NCBI RefSeq assembly: GCF_005405065.1
Contig: NZ_BJDI01000009.1
Coordinates: 88,717 to 152,716, forward strand
DNA from: Lactiplantibacillus nangangensis
GTDB taxonomy: Bacteria > Bacillota > Bacilli > Lactobacillales > Lactobacillaceae
Direction: 5' to 3'
DNA length: 64,000 nucleotides
The translations under genes and the position numbers were made by a program. Of the stretch, positions 36,867-45,264 are shown one piece after another. The notes under the pieces were generated by a model. The model saw only the letters and a list, made by a program, of their open reading frames with translations. It did not search any database and was not told the DNA's origin. Position 1 is the first letter of the stretch; every line of letters begins with the position of its first letter.

Positions 36867-38168
36867 CTATTCTGTCAAATCATCTTTAGTTGGGTTCAAT
36901 TCTTCTTTGGTCCATTCACGATCCAAAGCCTTCAAGAATGGAATCCAAATTAACGTCATAATGACAACATCTACCAATTGTAGAATCGCGCCACGAATGG
37001 ACCCAGTACCTAACCAACCAGCTAAGAAGATTGGCGTCGTCCAAACGACGGTCGCACCAATTGGACGTGGCACTAAACCAGTCGCAATCGCAAAGTATGA
37101 GACGGTCGTTGACGCTAATGGTGCGACGACCCATGGAATAAAGAGGACTGGGTTCAAAACAACTGGTAACCCATAAGTCATTGGTTCTGAAACGTTGAAA
37201 ATCGCTGGTGCAAAGACCATCTTCATGGTCTTCTTCATCCGGACTGATTTGGCAAGGAAGAAGGCCATCATGATCGCACAACCTAATTGCATCCCTTGGT
37301 TAACGAAAACGCCCATGAAAGTCGTGTTAATAATATGTGGTAATTGAGTTGCGCCAGCCTTGTATGCTTCATAGTTTTGAATGGCTAAAGCACCCATGAT
37401 TGGGTCAATGATCGAGTTAACTAACAAAGTCCCATGAATCCCAAACCACCAGAACAATTGCGTGAAGAAGACGGCAATCAAGACAGCTGGTAACGTGCTC
37501 CCTAAGCCCATCAGTGGTTGTTGTAAAATTTCATAAACGAAGTCGACGGCATTACCCCATTTAGTGAAGGTAAAAGCGTAACGAATAATGTTGAATATTA
37601 ACAATGGTGCGGCACCAGGAATGATCGCAATAAAGGATTCGGCAATCATTGGTGGCACAGAATCTGGCATTTTGATCGTAATGTTTGCGGCACTGATCTT
37701 GCAATAAATTTCAGTCGAAATAATCGCAACCAAAATCCCAACGAACATCCCTTGTGCCCCTAATTTTGAAATCGGTAAGAACGCGCCGGCTTTAGCATCG
37801 TTGCCAACTGGCAATAACATAATGAAACTAGATAACGCAATTGCCCCAGCGAAAATCTTTTGCTGCCCATAATGACCAGCTAACTGGTACGCAATCCCGA
37901 AAACAATAAAAATAGCGGTAATCGACATGGTCGCGTTGCTGACGGGACCAAAGAAATCAGTTAAGAAGGTGTTGACCCCTTTCGGCACCATCTTATCAAA
38001 ACCAAACGTGGTTGGGAGATTTTGGAGAATGACCATAATCGACCCAAACATTGTCGCTGGAAAGGCAACCATGAACCCATCACGCAAACTCAGCAAATAT
38101 CGGTTACTCCCGATTGATTGCGACGCTTTGGACATGCCCTCCTTGAATCCAGAACCAAACATTTTCAT
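36867..38168 (-). CDS. PTS system lactose/cellobiose-type EIIC permease
   Basis: About 433 residues, with the EIIC_cellobiose/lactose fold: repeated membrane segments, and the conserved NVSEPMTYGLPVVLNPVLFIPWV and WWFGIHG motifs. Start at ATG 38168 has TAGGAG 8 nt upstream. No EIIA or EIIB is encoded in the window, so it must rely on subunits elsewhere. Two operator-like palindromes sit upstream, and a LacI regulator precedes it. Likely a beta-glucoside or galactoside transporter. Confidence 0.9.
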   Translation of the reverse strand: MKMFGSGFKEGMSKASQSIGSNRYLLSLRDGFMVAFPATMFGSIMVILQNLPTTFGFDKMVPKGVNTFLTDFFGPVSNATMSITAIFIVFGIAYQLAGHYGQQKIFAGAIALSSFIMLLPVGNDAKAGAFLPISKLGAQGMFVGILVAIISTEIYCKISAANITIKMPDSVPPMIAESFIAIIPGAAPLLIFNIIRYAFTFTKWGNAVDFVYEILQQPLMGLGSTLPAVLIAVFFTQLFWWFGIHGTLLVNSIIDPIMGALAIQNYEAYKAGATQLPHIINTTFMGVFVNQGMQLGCAIMMAFFLAKSVRMKKTMKMVFAPAIFNVSEPMTYGLPVVLNPVLFIPWVVAPLASTTVSYFAIATGLVPRPIGATVVWTTPIFLAGWLGTGSIRGAILQLVDVVIMTLIWIPFLKALDREWTKEELNPTKDDLTE

Positions 38169-38190
38169 TTTACTCACTCCTACCTTTTAG

Positions 38191-38240
38191 TTGCAAACGC
38201 TTACAGAAGCTACTATAAGTGTTTAGTAAACGTTTACACA
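38191..38240. promoter_or_regulatory. Two LacI/CcpA-type operators upstream of the PTS gene
   Basis: TTGCAAACGCTTACA (38191-38205) and TAGTAAACGTTTACACA (38225-38241 region), both centred on CG with TGTAAA-type half sites. They are separated by about 33 bp between centres, three helical turns. Likely bound by the adjacent LacI-type regulator and/or CcpA. Confidence 0.7.
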
Positions 38241-38259
38241 ATAGGAAAAATAAAAAAAT

Positions 38260-39285
38260 TTAAATTTCTTTTTTAACTGATTCCCGCAGCATCAACTGGC
38301 TCCCACAAACTAAGTGTAAAACCATCTTGTGTGGTTCAATCATGCGATCACGTGCAACTTTCACCGCCGTTCGGCCCATTTCCTCCGCTTCCATCCGTAC
38401 GCTTGACAAGGCTGGCACCAAATACTGATTCATTTCAACGTCATCAAAACTGACGACCGAAATATCGTCTGGTATCCGTAATCCCGCGTTATTAATCGCC
38501 TTATAAACCCCCATTGCCATCGGATCACTGGCAACCACAATCGCGGTCGGGCGGGTGTCCCCAGCTAAAATTTGGCGCGTCAGTTGCATCCCAGACTCTG
38601 GCGTCCACTGCCCAATCTTCGTTTGCGCGGGTAGGTCATGGAGTTTCATCCAGTTACGGTAGCTCATCGCACGAATCTCGTTTTCGTCGCGTACAACACT
38701 GCCGTCTGGACGCACAATGCTGCTTTCGCCACCCACAAAGGCAATTCGGCGATGACCAAAATCATAGAGTTTCGTCAAGATATCGGCAGTCTTTTCGGCA
38801 AAGTCCGTCCGAATGACATCAACGCCATCATGCTTGGCATAACTATCCACCAAAATGAGATTTTTATTTTGAGCCATAATTTTGTCAATCGCTGGTTGCG
38901 TCATTTCACCAACCATCACGACTGCGCCAAATTGACTCAGTTGATCCCAGTCTTTTTCTGGATCTCGCATCCCAAACGCTTTAATGACGCGAATGCGCCA
39001 CTTGGCAGCTTCTTTTTCAATACCGCGACGAATCTCATGGAAATAGGGATCTTGTAACTCAGTTTCCAGATTGTGACGTAAAATCAAGCCGATGCTCATA
39101 CTGTCATGATTGTAACGTGGTCCCTTCTTGCTAGCTTCTTTGGAATAGTGCATCCGATTGGCGATCTCAATCACCCGTTGGCGCGTATTATCATTAATAC
39201 TAAACGTTGGATCATTATTTAAGATACGCGACACGCTGGCCGGTGAGACCGTCGCCATGCGTGCAATATCACGAATACTAACCAT
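38260..39285 (-). CDS. LacI family transcriptional repressor
   Basis: About 341 residues. N-terminal LacI headpiece SIRDIARMATVSPASVSRIL, followed by a periplasmic-binding-like effector domain (FGHRRIAFVGGES, PTAIVVASDPMAMGVYKA, DISVVSFDDVEMNQYL). Start at ATG 39285 has GAGAGGG 8 nt upstream. It lies upstream of the PTS gene with operators in between and another upstream of itself, indicating autoregulated sugar-inducible control of the PTS and possibly the galactosidase genes. Confidence 0.92.
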   Translation of the reverse strand: MVSIRDIARMATVSPASVSRILNNDPTFSINDNTRQRVIEIANRMHYSKEASKKGPRYNHDSMSIGLILRHNLETELQDPYFHEIRRGIEKEAAKWRIRVIKAFGMRDPEKDWDQLSQFGAVVMVGEMTQPAIDKIMAQNKNLILVDSYAKHDGVDVIRTDFAEKTADILTKLYDFGHRRIAFVGGESSIVRPDGSVVRDENEIRAMSYRNWMKLHDLPAQTKIGQWTPESGMQLTRQILAGDTRPTAIVVASDPMAMGVYKAINNAGLRIPDDISVVSFDDVEMNQYLVPALSSVRMEAEEMGRTAVKVARDRMIEPHKMVLHLVCGSQLMLRESVKKEI

Positions 39286-39356
39286 TATTTTCACCCTCTC
39301 AAGTTGTTTACTGTTTACACTTTACACCTGGTCTGCTTAGAATACTACCCTTTTTC

Positions 39357-39371
39357 TGTAAGCGCTTTACA
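39357..39371. promoter_or_regulatory. Operator or cre-like palindrome upstream of the lacI-type gene
   Basis: TGTAAGCGCTTTACA, a near-palindromic LacI-family site about 72 bp upstream of the repressor start. Suits autoregulation or CcpA control. Confidence 0.65.
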
Positions 39372-39442
39372 AAATAATGATTGGGCTAAACTGACCACAT
39401 CAATGACCACGTTCAATTTCACAACCATTATCTGATTGGTCT

Positions 39443-39474
39443 AAAAAAGCCCAATCAGTCCGCCTGATCAGGCT
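39443..39474 (-). terminator. Intrinsic terminator of the membrane-protein gene
   Basis: Minus strand AGCCTGATCAG / CTGATTGGGCT arms followed by TTTTTTAG. Confidence 0.85.
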
Positions 39475-39483
39475 TGTATGCGT

Positions 39484-40107
39484 TCAATGCGTTGAAAGTT
39501 GTCCCAAAATATAAGTCGCAATCAACCCAACCAAAATACCGGCAATAGCTGTAATTGCCAAAATCCACCAACTGATCAAGTCAACACCGAGGGCAAAGAA
39601 CGACCGATTCCATGGCCCCCAAACTGGTAACCACGCGCCCAAGAGATGCAGTTTCAAAAAAGCGCCTGCAATCAGCGGTCCGCTAATCAATGTCGCCACA
39701 ACGCCGCTCATTTTCCCATGACTCGCCAAGACTAATGAGATCAAATTTGGAAAATAGACGACGATATTGACTAATAACAAGGCCAGCGTAAAGTGATAGC
39801 CCCAACCCATTGCCTGTCGCATGTGGTCGCAATCATGAATAGCAATCACTTCTAGCATCGTTAAATTCGTCAAAATCAGCGTATAAATCTGTACCAATGA
39901 CGGCTGATGCCGTGACAGAATCCGATTCTGGCGAGCTGCATGCAGTGCCCACCAACCAAGCACCACAATTGTCAACCCTAACAGACCATGGATAACAACA
40001 CCGAACGGGCTCTTACCAAGCCACATCAACCAAGTTGCCACCACTTCGGTCACACCGAGCGCTATGATCAAAAGCCAACTCACTACTGTTGCTAGTCGTG
40101 ATGTCAT
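39484..40107 (-). CDS. Polytopic membrane protein of unknown function
   Basis: 207 residues from the second ATG (40107), which has AAGGGG 9 nt upstream; the ATG at 40116 directly abuts the ribosome binding site. Five or six membrane segments. Contains the polar motif IAIHDCDHMRQAMGWGYH, rich in His, Asp and Cys between hydrophobic stretches, which could bind a metal. No family recognised. Confidence 0.6.
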   Translation of the reverse strand: MTSRLATVVSWLLIIALGVTEVVATWLMWLGKSPFGVVIHGLLGLTIVVLGWWALHAARQNRILSRHQPSLVQIYTLILTNLTMLEVIAIHDCDHMRQAMGWGYHFTLALLLVNIVVYFPNLISLVLASHGKMSGVVATLISGPLIAGAFLKLHLLGAWLPVWGPWNRSFFALGVDLISWWILAITAIAGILVGLIATYILGQLSTH

Positions 40108-40211
40108 CCTGAACATCCCCTTCGAGTTAGTTACTATAGCTAAATTGTAACGCTTTCATTAGTAGATTAATACCGCTCTGAGCAACGTTTATCGACTAGT
40201 AAATAACAGTA

Positions 40212-40367
40212 ATTTGCCGCCTACCGGTCGGTTCGTTTAGGGCTGGAACGCTGTGAATCGTTTTTGAGCCAAAATGCGGTCTCAAGAGCCAATTTTTGAC
40301 TAACCGCGAAAGCCCACCGGCTAAGTCAAATGCCACGGCTGAGCCCTAAACGAACCGACCTCACGGC
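40212..40367 (-). repeat. Structured intergenic element, copy B
   Basis: Perfect 19-bp arms GGTCGGTTCGTTTAGGGCT (40226-40244) and its complement (40342-40360). The core hairpin at 40264-40285 reads TTGAG-ACCGCATTTTGG-CTCAA on the minus strand. It aligns to copy A throughout although the outer arms differ. Confidence 0.85.
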
Positions 40368-40604
40368 TAAAATCGAGTCCTAAAATTCAAATCTACTCAT
40401 ACTCTGAAAAACATGGCTAAGCTTCCTCAACTAACCCTTAACGCCGACATCGTTCTGATAACATTTGCTTTCTTGAAGACCGCTTCTTTCTATGATGATG
40501 TGTCATAACTCATTTAGAGATACAGGATAACCATTCTTTCTGCAATTATAAATTCCGTACTACTGAACCACTCTCGGCAGTCAGTTTTCACCGATTCGAC
40601 CACA

Positions 40605-40646
40605 AAAAAGTCTGTCATCACTCAAGTTGAGTCACAACAGACTGTT
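40605..40646 (-). terminator. Intrinsic terminator of the DUF1304 gene
   Basis: Minus-strand arms AGTCTGTTGTGACTCAACTT / GAGTGATGACAGACT followed by TTTTTTG. Element D lies between the stop codon and this terminator. Confidence 0.75.
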
Positions 40647-40752
40647 CATTATCATCTAAAATCCACAACTACCCTTAACACCGCAGTATCAAAAAAATCG
40701 TTTCTAACACTTACTTAAAGCAAAACCAGATCAATCATCCAGAGCTGTTACC

Positions 40753-40945
40753 TAGCCGGAGGTTACCACTGATGGCATCGGCCGTGAAGGTGGCGTTTGA
40801 TCGGCTGATTTTCGCCGATCTTACACCACGGACCGGTCGGGACAATTGCGGGTTTGGCAACTGTTCCGGGCGAGGCCCAAGACGTTTCTCAGGCTTGGGC
40901 CGGTCCCTCGACCGCATGTCATCAGCGGCAACCGGAGGCGGCAAG
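40753..40945 (+). repeat. Structured intergenic element, copy D
   Basis: Start TAGCCGGAGG and end ACCGGAGGCGGCAA match the other copies. Outer arms GGTTACCACTGATGGCAT and ATGTCATCAGCGGCAACC pair. Core hairpin GGCCCAAG-ACGTTTCTCAGG-CTTGGGCC (40874-40901) corresponds to the ACCGCTTTTTGG core but with more loop change. Most diverged copy. Confidence 0.7.
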
Positions 40946-40950
40946 TCTCA

Positions 40951-41319
40951 CTAAGCTAAATAAACTAAAATAAATGCGATAATTGCCGGTAAGCCTTGCA
41001 CCACAATAATTGACTTGCTGACCGTGGCGCTGCCGTAAATGGCGGCCACAATGATGCAAGCCAAGAAGAACATCGTGATGCCAGCACTGGCAACGGCTGG
41101 CACAATAAATAGTGCGAAAAGTAAGCCGACCGCTAAAAAGCCATTGTATAAACCTTGATTCTTAAATAGTGTCTGCACTTCGGGTGTCTTCAATAACTCC
41201 CGCGGGACACCAAAAGCCTGTGCCGCCATATCACTATCAGCGTTAAACATCTCTAACCATAAGATAAAAAAGTGTTCCAGCGCGACTAAACACGCCATAA
41301 TTGTTGCTGCTATTTGCAT
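40951..41319 (-). CDS. DUF1304 family membrane protein
   Basis: 122 residues with four membrane segments. Matches DUF1304 proteins: ALEHFFILWLEMF at the start, the conserved NQGLYNGFLA loop, then two hydrophobic helices. GGGGGT precedes the ATG. Role unknown; single gene with a 3' untranslated region that includes element D. Confidence 0.9.
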   Translation of the reverse strand: MQIAATIMACLVALEHFFILWLEMFNADSDMAAQAFGVPRELLKTPEVQTLFKNQGLYNGFLAVGLLFALFIVPAVASAGITMFFLACIIVAAIYGSATVSKSIIVVQGLPAIIAFILVYLA

Positions 41320-41398
41320 CTTAAGGACCCCCTGTCACTCATTTGCAGTTCCCATTCTAACAGACTAGCCCCCGAGTTAACAGTATTTCCAAACGGGG

Positions 41399-42538
41399 TT
41401 AGGCGACGCGTCGGCTGCAACCCATCGCTAAACCGATATAGCATAGCCCAACAATCGACAACACCCAAAACATCCCTTGATATTGCAATAGTTCTACTAA
41501 CCCACCAAGCACCACGGCGCCAAGTCCCATGCCCAAGTCATAGGAATTTAAAAACATCCCGGTAGCGGTATCGCGATTTTCTAACGTCGTTACTTTGAAA
41601 ACCCACGCCTGTAGGGTCGGATAGATTGCGCCATCGGCCACACCATAAAAAATTCCTGCGGTGATCAATAACCAGTTACTACTAATTACCGCAATCATGA
41701 CCAGACCCACCGTCAGGAGTACCGTGCTAATTAGCAAAACTAGCCGCGGCCCACGCTGATCAAAGGAACGCCCAACAATTGGCCGAATCACGACACCGGC
41801 AATGGCGGCCACAAAAAAGAACCATGAAATAGCGGTTAAATGCTGGGCTTGCGCGTAAATTGGCGTAAATGTCATGACGCCACTCATCAAGACCCCTAAA
41901 ATAAAGACCAAGCTACATTGCGGCATAAATTGGCGATCAAAGACCGGCGCTTTCGTCGTCGGCTTGGCCGCTGACCGCGGTGACCGAGTCGTGCCTAAAA
42001 TTGCCAGCATCGCTAAAAATAGAATCCCAATACAAGTGACAAAAAAAGCGGCAAATGAAACGCGTTGCACAATCGCTAAAGCGAGTAATGGCGCCAACGA
42101 GGCAGTCATCATCGTACCAATGCCAAAATAGCCCATCCCTTCACCAATCTTGTTAGCGGGCAATTCATCCGCCGCCGAAGTCGCAAAGTACGTCGTCGTA
42201 ATGCCGTGGCCGAGCCCATTAAACAGCCGCAATAAAACGAGGAGACCAAAGCTCCCTAACAGCGGATACCCGACCGACGCTAACAAATAGAGTAAAATCC
42301 CCACAACCAGTAACACTTTTTTACTAAATTTGCCTGAAAACCACGGCACAAATAACCGCGTCACCAAGGCCGCAAACATGATGGCGCCAACAAAAATTCC
42401 AATTTGCGCTGGGGTCAGTCCCAACTGCTTTCCAAATAATGGCAAGACTGGCACTTGCATGTTATAGACCATGAATAATAGCGCATTTCCAATCAAAATT
42501 AAAATGAAATTACGACTCCAATATGATGTTGCTTTCAC
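41399..42538 (-). CDS. MFS transporter (multidrug-type)
   Basis: About 379 residues, 12 hydrophobic segments, MFS motif in RLFVPWFSGKFSKKVLLVVG between TM2 and TM3. Start is GTG at 42538, 7 nt after GGGAGG; the upstream in-frame codons overlap this site. Preceded by a 120-nt untranslated leader with a strong terminator, which suggests transcription attenuation control. Substrate unknown; efflux is likely by similarity. Confidence 0.85.
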   Translation of the reverse strand: MKATSYWSRNFILILIGNALLFMVYNMQVPVLPLFGKQLGLTPAQIGIFVGAIMFAALVTRLFVPWFSGKFSKKVLLVVGILLYLLASVGYPLLGSFGLLVLLRLFNGLGHGITTTYFATSAADELPANKIGEGMGYFGIGTMMTASLAPLLALAIVQRVSFAAFFVTCIGILFLAMLAILGTTRSPRSAAKPTTKAPVFDRQFMPQCSLVFILGVLMSGVMTFTPIYAQAQHLTAISWFFFVAAIAGVVIRPIVGRSFDQRGPRLVLLISTVLLTVGLVMIAVISSNWLLITAGIFYGVADGAIYPTLQAWVFKVTTLENRDTATGMFLNSYDLGMGLGAVVLGGLVELLQYQGMFWVLSIVGLCYIGLAMGCSRRVA

Positions 42539-42555
42539 GACATTTCCTCCCTGAG

Positions 42556-42676
42556 AAGACAAAAAACGGCCAGATAAGATTGCTAGTGCTCATCTTATCT
42601 GGCCGTAACCCTCCGATACGCCGCAGCGTACCTTATCTAACTGTAATGTCTTCCGATAGTTTATTTAATTGGCTTT
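42556..42676 (-). promoter_or_regulatory. Attenuator-like 5' leader of the MFS gene
   Basis: After the promoter come a hairpin GGTACGC-TGCG-GCGTATC, a conserved-looking GGAGGGTTACGG segment, and a strong intrinsic terminator (42561-42606, ACGGCCAGATAAGAT arms, TTTTTT) ending 23 nt before the GTG start. AGATAAG occurs both upstream of the hairpin and in the terminator 5' arm, so alternative pairings with the 3' arm CTTATCT are possible. I do not recognise a known riboswitch class. Confidence 0.6.
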
Positions 42677-42706
42677 ATTTTAGCGTACTTTTTTACTGAA
42701 AATCAA
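42677..42706 (-). promoter_or_regulatory. Promoter of the MFS gene leader
   Basis: Minus strand TTGATT (42701-42706), 18-nt spacer, TAAAAT (42677-42682). Confidence 0.6.
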
Positions 42707-42714
42707 GCCTTAAT

Positions 42715-44220
42715 TTACATTCCTGGCATCCAAACATCTTCCGGCTTAACGCCCTGTTCTTCGGCAAACGCGTTCCGTAAGGTTTCCATATCCATTAAAT
42801 GATAGGTCTTTGGGTGCGCTGGATCATAAGCCTCGATCTGTGCCATCATCCCGCCATCTTCATGTTCAATAATGTGACAATGGTACATGTAGACCCCCGT
42901 CAATTTGAACCGAACTTTAATGCGGACGGTTTCACCCGGATTGACGCCAACCGTATCCTTCCAACCATGTTCATTTGGATAAACTGGACCGTCATTCCGT
43001 GCTAAGACCGTAAATTGCGTCCCATGTACGTGGAAGGGGTGAACCATACCGTTTTCAGTGCTATTCGTATTCGTAATTTCCCAAATTGCAACATCGTTCA
43101 CTTTTTGACGGGCATCGATCCGTTGCATATCAAACTTCTTGCCGTCCATCGCAACTTCTTCGTCCATCCCATCCATCGTGATCTTCCGTACTGGTAAGCC
43201 AGGGGTCGGCGTTTCGTCAGGAATATCAACTAAATGTTCAGGAAGTTGCGTGTCATCAGGCGCAAAGGCTTTGATGCGGAAATGAACCAATGGGGTCTCA
43301 TCCGTCATTAAAGTCACTTCATCGCCGGGTTGATAGTTGCCAAAATCAATAACGATTTCATCACGTTCGGCACAAGTGACCATCAATTTGGTCAGATAAA
43401 CTGGCGTTGGCATGATACCCCCGTCTGAAGCCACTTGGGCGAATTCGAGACCATCGTCAAAATGAAGCCGCCACTCACGCCGGTTTGACCCATTTAAAAG
43501 CCGTAACCGCACACGTTGCGTCGTGACATCGAAATAAGGATTGACCGTCCCATTGACTAAGGCTGTATGCCCTTGAACCCCATCGGGATCATAATCGACA
43601 CGATAATCGAATTGATTATCTTCATGAAATTCACGGTCTTGTAAAACCATTGGAATATCATCGACACCATAATTGCGAGGTAATGGGAGTTGATCTTCCA
43701 CGTCATCTTTAATGAGCACCATCGCTGCCAAGCCTTTCCAGACTTGGGTCGCCGTCGATGGGCAGGGATGCGCATGTAACCAAGTCGTTGCGGCCGGTTG
43801 ATCAACATCGAAATCAATATGATTGGTTTTTCCAGGATAAACGGGCGCATGGCAACCACCATCCGTAATTGGCCCTGGCACATTCAAACCATGCCAGTGG
43901 AACGTCGTCAATTCCGGTAACTTATTTCTCAAATCGATATGCGTGTGTTTACCATCGCGAAAGACAATCGTTTGGCCTAAGAAACTCGCGTTATAGCCCC
44001 AAGTCTTCGTCTTCTTGCCCGGTAAAAATTGCGTCTCGCTAGCTTCCGCCGTCACGGTATAATAATCATCCGTCGCCGTCTGCTTGTCCGGCTTCAACAA
44101 TGGCGGTACCGCTAACGGTTGTGGCGCAATTTTCGGCGTCACTAGCGGAATATAGCCCCCATCATGAGTATTGTAAGCTGGTTCATCAAAAAAATAATCT
44201 GTATAGACTTTCTTTGCCAT
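42715..44220 (-). CDS. Multicopper oxidase (laccase-like)
   Basis: 501 residues. All four copper-ligand motifs are present: HWHG, HAHP, HPFHVHGTQF, and HCHIIEHEDGGMM with the T1 Cys-His. No signal peptide, so it should act in the cytosol, like SufI/CotA-type oxidases reported from lactobacilli to degrade biogenic amines or phenolics. Typical substrates are phenols, amines and metal ions; specificity not deduced. Good RBS AAGGGG. Single-gene unit with a strong promoter and cre-like site. Confidence 0.93.
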   Translation of the reverse strand: MAKKVYTDYFFDEPAYNTHDGGYIPLVTPKIAPQPLAVPPLLKPDKQTATDDYYTVTAEASETQFLPGKKTKTWGYNASFLGQTIVFRDGKHTHIDLRNKLPELTTFHWHGLNVPGPITDGGCHAPVYPGKTNHIDFDVDQPAATTWLHAHPCPSTATQVWKGLAAMVLIKDDVEDQLPLPRNYGVDDIPMVLQDREFHEDNQFDYRVDYDPDGVQGHTALVNGTVNPYFDVTTQRVRLRLLNGSNRREWRLHFDDGLEFAQVASDGGIMPTPVYLTKLMVTCAERDEIVIDFGNYQPGDEVTLMTDETPLVHFRIKAFAPDDTQLPEHLVDIPDETPTPGLPVRKITMDGMDEEVAMDGKKFDMQRIDARQKVNDVAIWEITNTNSTENGMVHPFHVHGTQFTVLARNDGPVYPNEHGWKDTVGVNPGETVRIKVRFKLTGVYMYHCHIIEHEDGGMMAQIEAYDPAHPKTYHLMDMETLRNAFAEEQGVKPEDVWMPGM

Positions 44221-44274
44221 CTCGACATCCCCTTAAAATTCTAAACATCAATTATCAGTTGAATCCCTGATTGG

Positions 44275-44330
44275 TGTCAGCGCTTACTAACACGTAACTT
44301 TAGTTTAGAATTCTTTTAAACAGGTGTCAA
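44275..44330 (-). promoter_or_regulatory. Promoter and cre-like site of the multicopper oxidase
   Basis: Minus strand TTGACA (44325-44330), 17-nt spacer, TAAACT (44302-44307). Just downstream, 44275-44288 reads AGTAAGCGCTGACA, one mismatch from the CcpA cre consensus TGWAANCGNTNWCA, suggesting carbon catabolite repression. Confidence 0.6.
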
Positions 44331-44338
44331 CGGACACG

Positions 44339-44368
44339 AAAAAACCTCGACCAAAAATTAGCCGAGGC
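44339..44368 (-). terminator. Intrinsic terminator of the matrixin gene
   Basis: CCTCG / CGAGG arms on the minus strand with a TTTTTT tail. Confidence 0.75.
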
Positions 44369-44463
44369 TAACGGGCACCGCGCTGGTGAAAAAATGGCTG
44401 TGGGGTCCGACGCCGTACCCATTAAATCGATAGCTAACCACCAACCGTGGTCAAAAACTAAGC

Positions 44464-45024
44464 TTACGAATGTCTACCAACTGGCGTATGATACCGTTTC
44501 CTGACTGCGGTCACATCATTATGACTAATGCCGTTATAACGATTATTGGCTAGCATCACACTGTTTCTCGCAGTGCTATGTTGCAGCCCCATCACATGAC
44601 CAAGCTCATGTTCGGCCACGTGAATCTGATCAGCAGTCGTGTAATGATACGTTGATAAATTCCGAGCTAACAACAAGACCTTTGCTTGTGAATAGTAGCC
44701 ATTTCGCGGCGCCGTCGTAAACGTGATCCCGGCCAACATGTGAAATTGGCCAGTAGTCGAATTGCTCGTCGTCAGGGTAACCTGGTGATGGGCTGAAGAC
44801 CCCTGGACAAATCTAAATTGTCCAGTTGAATTCCACGCTCGAATTGCCGCCGCATAAACACTGCGATAATGTGATGACCCACTGACCACGTATGTGACCC
44901 GTGGTTCTCGCCAGCGGCTCGTCCCAAACGGCGTTGCCGCCGAAGCATCCGCGACGACCCCAACATTCAAAACAATCGTCGTTGTCAGCACTAACACACC
45001 TAATCGAATTCGCTTTCTCTTCAT
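44464..45024 (-). CDS. Secreted matrixin family zinc metalloprotease
   Basis: 186 residues. Signal peptide (RKRIRLGVLVLTTTIVLNVG, cleaved near ADASA). The zinc motif HELGHVMGLQH fits the HExxHxxGxxH metzincin consensus, and a downstream Met (NSVMLAN) suits the Met-turn. No propeptide cysteine switch is apparent; mature form about 155 residues. AAGAAGG precedes the ATG. Likely extracellular peptidase; targets unknown. Confidence 0.9.
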   Translation of the reverse strand: MKRKRIRLGVLVLTTTIVLNVGVVADASAATPFGTSRWREPRVTYVVSGSSHYRSVYAAAIRAWNSTGQFRFVQGSSAHHQVTLTTSNSTTGQFHMLAGITFTTAPRNGYYSQAKVLLLARNLSTYHYTTADQIHVAEHELGHVMGLQHSTARNSVMLANNRYNGISHNDVTAVRKRYHTPVGRHS

Positions 45025-45264
45025 TGCCGTTACCTTCTTTCACCACAATTAAGGTAGCCATCAATGTACCGTCATTCTAAAACGGACTATTGAACGAGTG
45101 TGATTCTACGGTTCAATTTATCAGAAAATAAGGCAATTAATTGTCGACCGCTCGTAAGTTAATCGCGCTTTCTGAAAGCTAGTGCTATTATGGAAACAAT
45201 TAGCGCTGGTCAGCAATCTTTCACCAGCCAGAGCGACTCATTATCTACGTAGGAGTGATCATAA

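Larger units (their letters stand above)
40117..40950. other. Long intergenic region with two structured elements
   Basis: Holds element B (40212-40367, minus), a terminator (40605-40646) and element D (40753-40945, plus), the latter between the DUF1304 stop codon and that gene's terminator. The stretch between them (40368-40604) shows no gene. Confidence 0.6.

Noticed and set aside
40735..40954. Short frames on both strands across element D
   Set aside because: Explained by the GC-rich structured element.
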